From NCBI RefSeq assembly GCF_905475345.1, contig NC_066600.1, forward strand, positions 2,613,001-2,677,000: 64,000 bases of DNA, given 5' to 3'. Made by a program: the position numbers and the translations under genes. The DNA comes from Vespula vulgaris (taxonomy: Eukaryota > Arthropoda > Insecta > Hymenoptera > Vespidae). Shown in pieces: positions 62,138 to 64,000 of this stretch (position 1 is its first letter; every line of letters begins with the position of its first letter). The notes below the pieces were generated by a model. It saw only the letters and a list, made by a program, of their open reading frames with translations, was not told the DNA's origin and searched no databases.

Positions 62138-63212
62138 CAGAGTGTTCTAACGAGAAACGTTCACTAGGATTTATTACGAAATCTATTGATTTTTTTCTTT
62201 TTTCTTTTCTCGAAAAAACGCCGGGACAGGTCAATTTTGTTTTTGAGAGGGGACAGATCCTTATCGTATATTCATCCATTTTGAGCTAACCAGCTGAGGG
62301 GAATGACAATCCCCTTAAAAATCTTTAATGGCAACAGAAGTCGAGTGGCATATCATTCGAAAAGCCTTTTAAATATTCTTTGCAATGGTGCCTTTTTATT
62401 TATTTCTTCCTTTTTCTTTGTTGAATTTTGAGTTAATAGTTTCTGGAAAAAGATATATTTAGAATTGTGGATCGAAAAGAATATTTATTTGATTAAATAT
62501 TTAGTATCGTCAATCTCTATGCGCTAATAAAATCTTTATGCACCGTACATCGAATATTCTACAGTACATCCGGTGTATTTCGATGAATGTATGAACTATA
62601 CCAAAATTATTGGTCCACTCTTTTTATTAAATAATTGGACCGAATAGTCGTACTCTGATTTATTTGACAACTGGATTCTTTATCCATTAATTTGATTTTT
62701 ACAATCCAAAATACACGCTATCCAATCGGCTTTGTTAAGAGAACTTTAGCAGCGCATACTCGAAAAAATACGGTCAGATTACAACGAATGTATTGCAAAA
62801 TATTCGATTTCTTTTTTTACTGAAAAAAAATTTTATTTCTGCATGAAGATCTACAATACACATTTTAATCATATAATAACAAAAGTTTTTTTCAACTTGA
62901 AATTCGAAATGCATTTTCTCGGAAACTATTTAACATGACTATAGAAATTAAAAAAAAAAAAAAAGAAAGCATTACAAAAAGAATTAAAAGATCTTTCAAA
63001 TGATATGCCACTTGACTTTTGTTATCATTTAAGATTTTCGAGAGGATTGTTACATTTGCCCTTAGGAGATTACCTCCAAATGGGTGATAGACGATGATAA
63101 GGATCTGTCCCTTTTGAAAAACAAAATTGACCTGTCGTGGGGTTTCCTTTTTTCGAAAAAATCACTTGATTTCGTAACAATACCGACGAACATTTTTCGT
63201 TGAGACACTCTA
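62138..63212. mobile_element. DNA-transposon-like element (MITE or non-autonomous) with long terminal inverted repeats
   Basis: The left arm, about 62138-62473, and the right arm, about 62895-63212 read in reverse complement, match block after block in the same order. Shared blocks are AGAGTGT at the tips, ACGA-AAA-GTTC, TTACGAAATC, GACAGGTCAATTTTGTTTTT, GGACAGATCCTTATC, TGGCATATCATT-GAAA and GTTAATAGTTTC. Arms are 320-335 bp with moderate divergence; the spacer of about 420 bp has no open reading frame that looks like a transposase. It lies in intron A-B. TA-rich flanks (possible TA target site) prevent calling the exact duplication. Class is not assigned: AGAGTGT tips would fit a Tc1/mariner-like derivative, but arm length also allows a foldback element. 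Confidence 0.88.
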
Positions 63213-63261
63213 TATATACACACACACAGACATACACACATATACGTAGATATATACTCAC

Positions 63262-63374
63262 TTTGATCCATCTGTGATCGATAGGGTAGCCGCCTTTTCG
63301 GGTGCCAGGATTTTCTTCGTAAAAATCCTGCTCCTCCTCCCCGTAATCGTACAGGGATTCCATATCCATGATAT
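63262..63374 (-). CDS. pnt: pointed (ETS1-like) exon A, N-terminal coding exon
   Basis: This is the most 5' coding exon visible. The acceptor is a long pyrimidine tract followed by AG at 63375-63376. The donor is gtgagt at 63256-63261, directly after an AAA codon (phase 0). The exon starts with two bases, then ATC, then an ATG at 63369-63367 with A at -3 and G at +4, so translation may begin here; a second ATG follows two codons later. From the first ATG it encodes 36 residues, acidic and Tyr-rich at first (Glu-Glu-Glu-Gln-Asp-Phe-Tyr) and ending His-Arg-Trp-Ile-Lys. Its phase-0 end joins exon B in frame. I do not recognise a domain in it; assignment to pnt rests on strand, splice sites and phase continuity. 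It could be preceded by another coding exon, because one codon position before the ATC is incomplete. Note the transposon-like element ending 49-50 bp downstream of the donor. Confidence 0.72.
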
Positions 63375-63377
63375 CTA

Positions 63378-63408
<31 letters not shown>

Positions 63409-64000
63409 AGAAAATTAGTTCACATCGTTCGTCATGTTAACATTGACAATATTTAAACAATAATAACAAAATGTGTCGATAAAAAATTTGGTTCTATAAT
63501 TCTTCTTATCATTATCGTAATAACGACGTACCAATAATATTTTCAAATACGATCTAACATAATGTTATAACCGTTAACAAGTGTTCTCTGTTATTTGCAA
63601 AAGGTACCGTAAAATCATTAACTACGTTATGGTGGATACACGGTCGGTCCACACATCGTGTCGGCGTGTAATATATAGGAAGTTTCGAACCCTGCTTTCT
63701 ACGGAGATCAAGTTACCCCGGCTGGAAGTCTAAACGACAGATGGTAGGTGGAAAAGTGCTCGAGCACCGACGATCGACTCTCTCACGGCTCTTTATACTA
63801 CACACCATGGCAAGGATGAGCTACAAGAACTTTCAAAATATACCGCTACCGTCCAATTTCAAAAAATCAAATACCATCGGTCTGCCACAGTTACTCCATT
63901 CAAATGCGATGAGCGTGTCAGATAAAGACGTATGAAAAATAAAAAGAAAACAAAAATGAGACAAAGAAAGAAAGAAAAAAGGAAGAAAAAATAAATAAAT
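63375..64000. other. Sequence upstream of exon A
   Basis: It starts with the pyrimidine tract of the exon A acceptor (seen as A-rich on the plus strand to about 63412), then AT-rich DNA. At 63625-63935 comes a non-repetitive block with a 64-codon plus-strand frame starting at 63741, for which I recognise no family. It could hold 5' untranslated sequence, an unrelated small transcript or old transposon sequence. No minus-strand exon with the needed phase was identified. Confidence 0.5.

Larger units (their letters stand above)
54071..63261 (-). other. Intron between exons A and B
   Basis: It contains an ACGAG pentamer array (54591-54700), an AAT/ATT palindrome (55093-55124), TATG/TA tracts, GA tracts (58095-58125, 59678-59702, 59900-59949), TCG arrays (about 60447-60530), TA (61086-61113), an ACG-class array (about 61438-61568), GT (61967-61984) and the inverted-repeat element at 62138-63212. 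AT-rich unique DNA fills 55480-57100 and 57520-59300. No exon is recognised. Confidence 0.75.

Overview
The window is eukaryotic nuclear DNA from an arthropod. It is AT-rich, intron-dominated and crowded with microsatellites such as (GA)n, (TA)n and CpG-containing ACG-class triplets. An insect, most plausibly a hymenopteran, is inferred from the gene family, the lack of obvious CpG depletion and the repeat style; the species cannot be read from the sequence. There are no bacterial-type operons, CRISPR arrays, rRNA genes or convincing tRNA genes.

One gene explains the recognisable coding sequence: the ETS-family transcription factor pointed (pnt, the ETS1/ETS2 orthologue), PNT-domain (P2-type) isoform, on the minus strand. 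Five exons were found by matching splice sites and codon phase, in transcript order: A 63262-63374, B 53863-54070, C 11985-12101, D 8153-8356 and E 4974-5240. They join into one open frame of 301 codons plus one base, counted from the ATG in exon A. Exon C carries the Pro-Leu-Thr-Pro MAP-kinase site, exon D the Pointed/SAM domain, and exon E a Ser/Thr/Pro/Gln-rich linker. The DNA-binding ETS domain is not present and should lie beyond position 1. Upstream exons or promoter may lie beyond position 64000.

Layout from the left: 1-4973 is the intron after exon E. 5241-8152 is the intron between D and E; it holds a long CTA array and a degenerate three-copy tandem repeat of about 210-230 bp. 8357-11984 lies between C and D. 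12102-53862 is a 41.8-kb intron of microsatellite clusters separated by non-repetitive, CpG-containing blocks, which are the best candidates for enhancers or alternative promoters. 54071-63261 is the intron between A and B. It contains a pentamer array, perfect palindromes and a DNA-transposon-like element of about 1.07 kb with long terminal inverted repeats (62138-63212), ending about 50 bp from the splice donor of exon A. 63375-64000 is sequence upstream of exon A.

No previously undescribed multi-gene system is evident. The best second looks are the inverted-repeat element beside the splice donor, the intronic triplication, an Arg at a normally hydrophobic ERK-docking position in the PNT domain, several short perfect hairpins outside microsatellites, an excess of ETS octamers suggesting autoregulation, and cleanly nested pentamer arrays.
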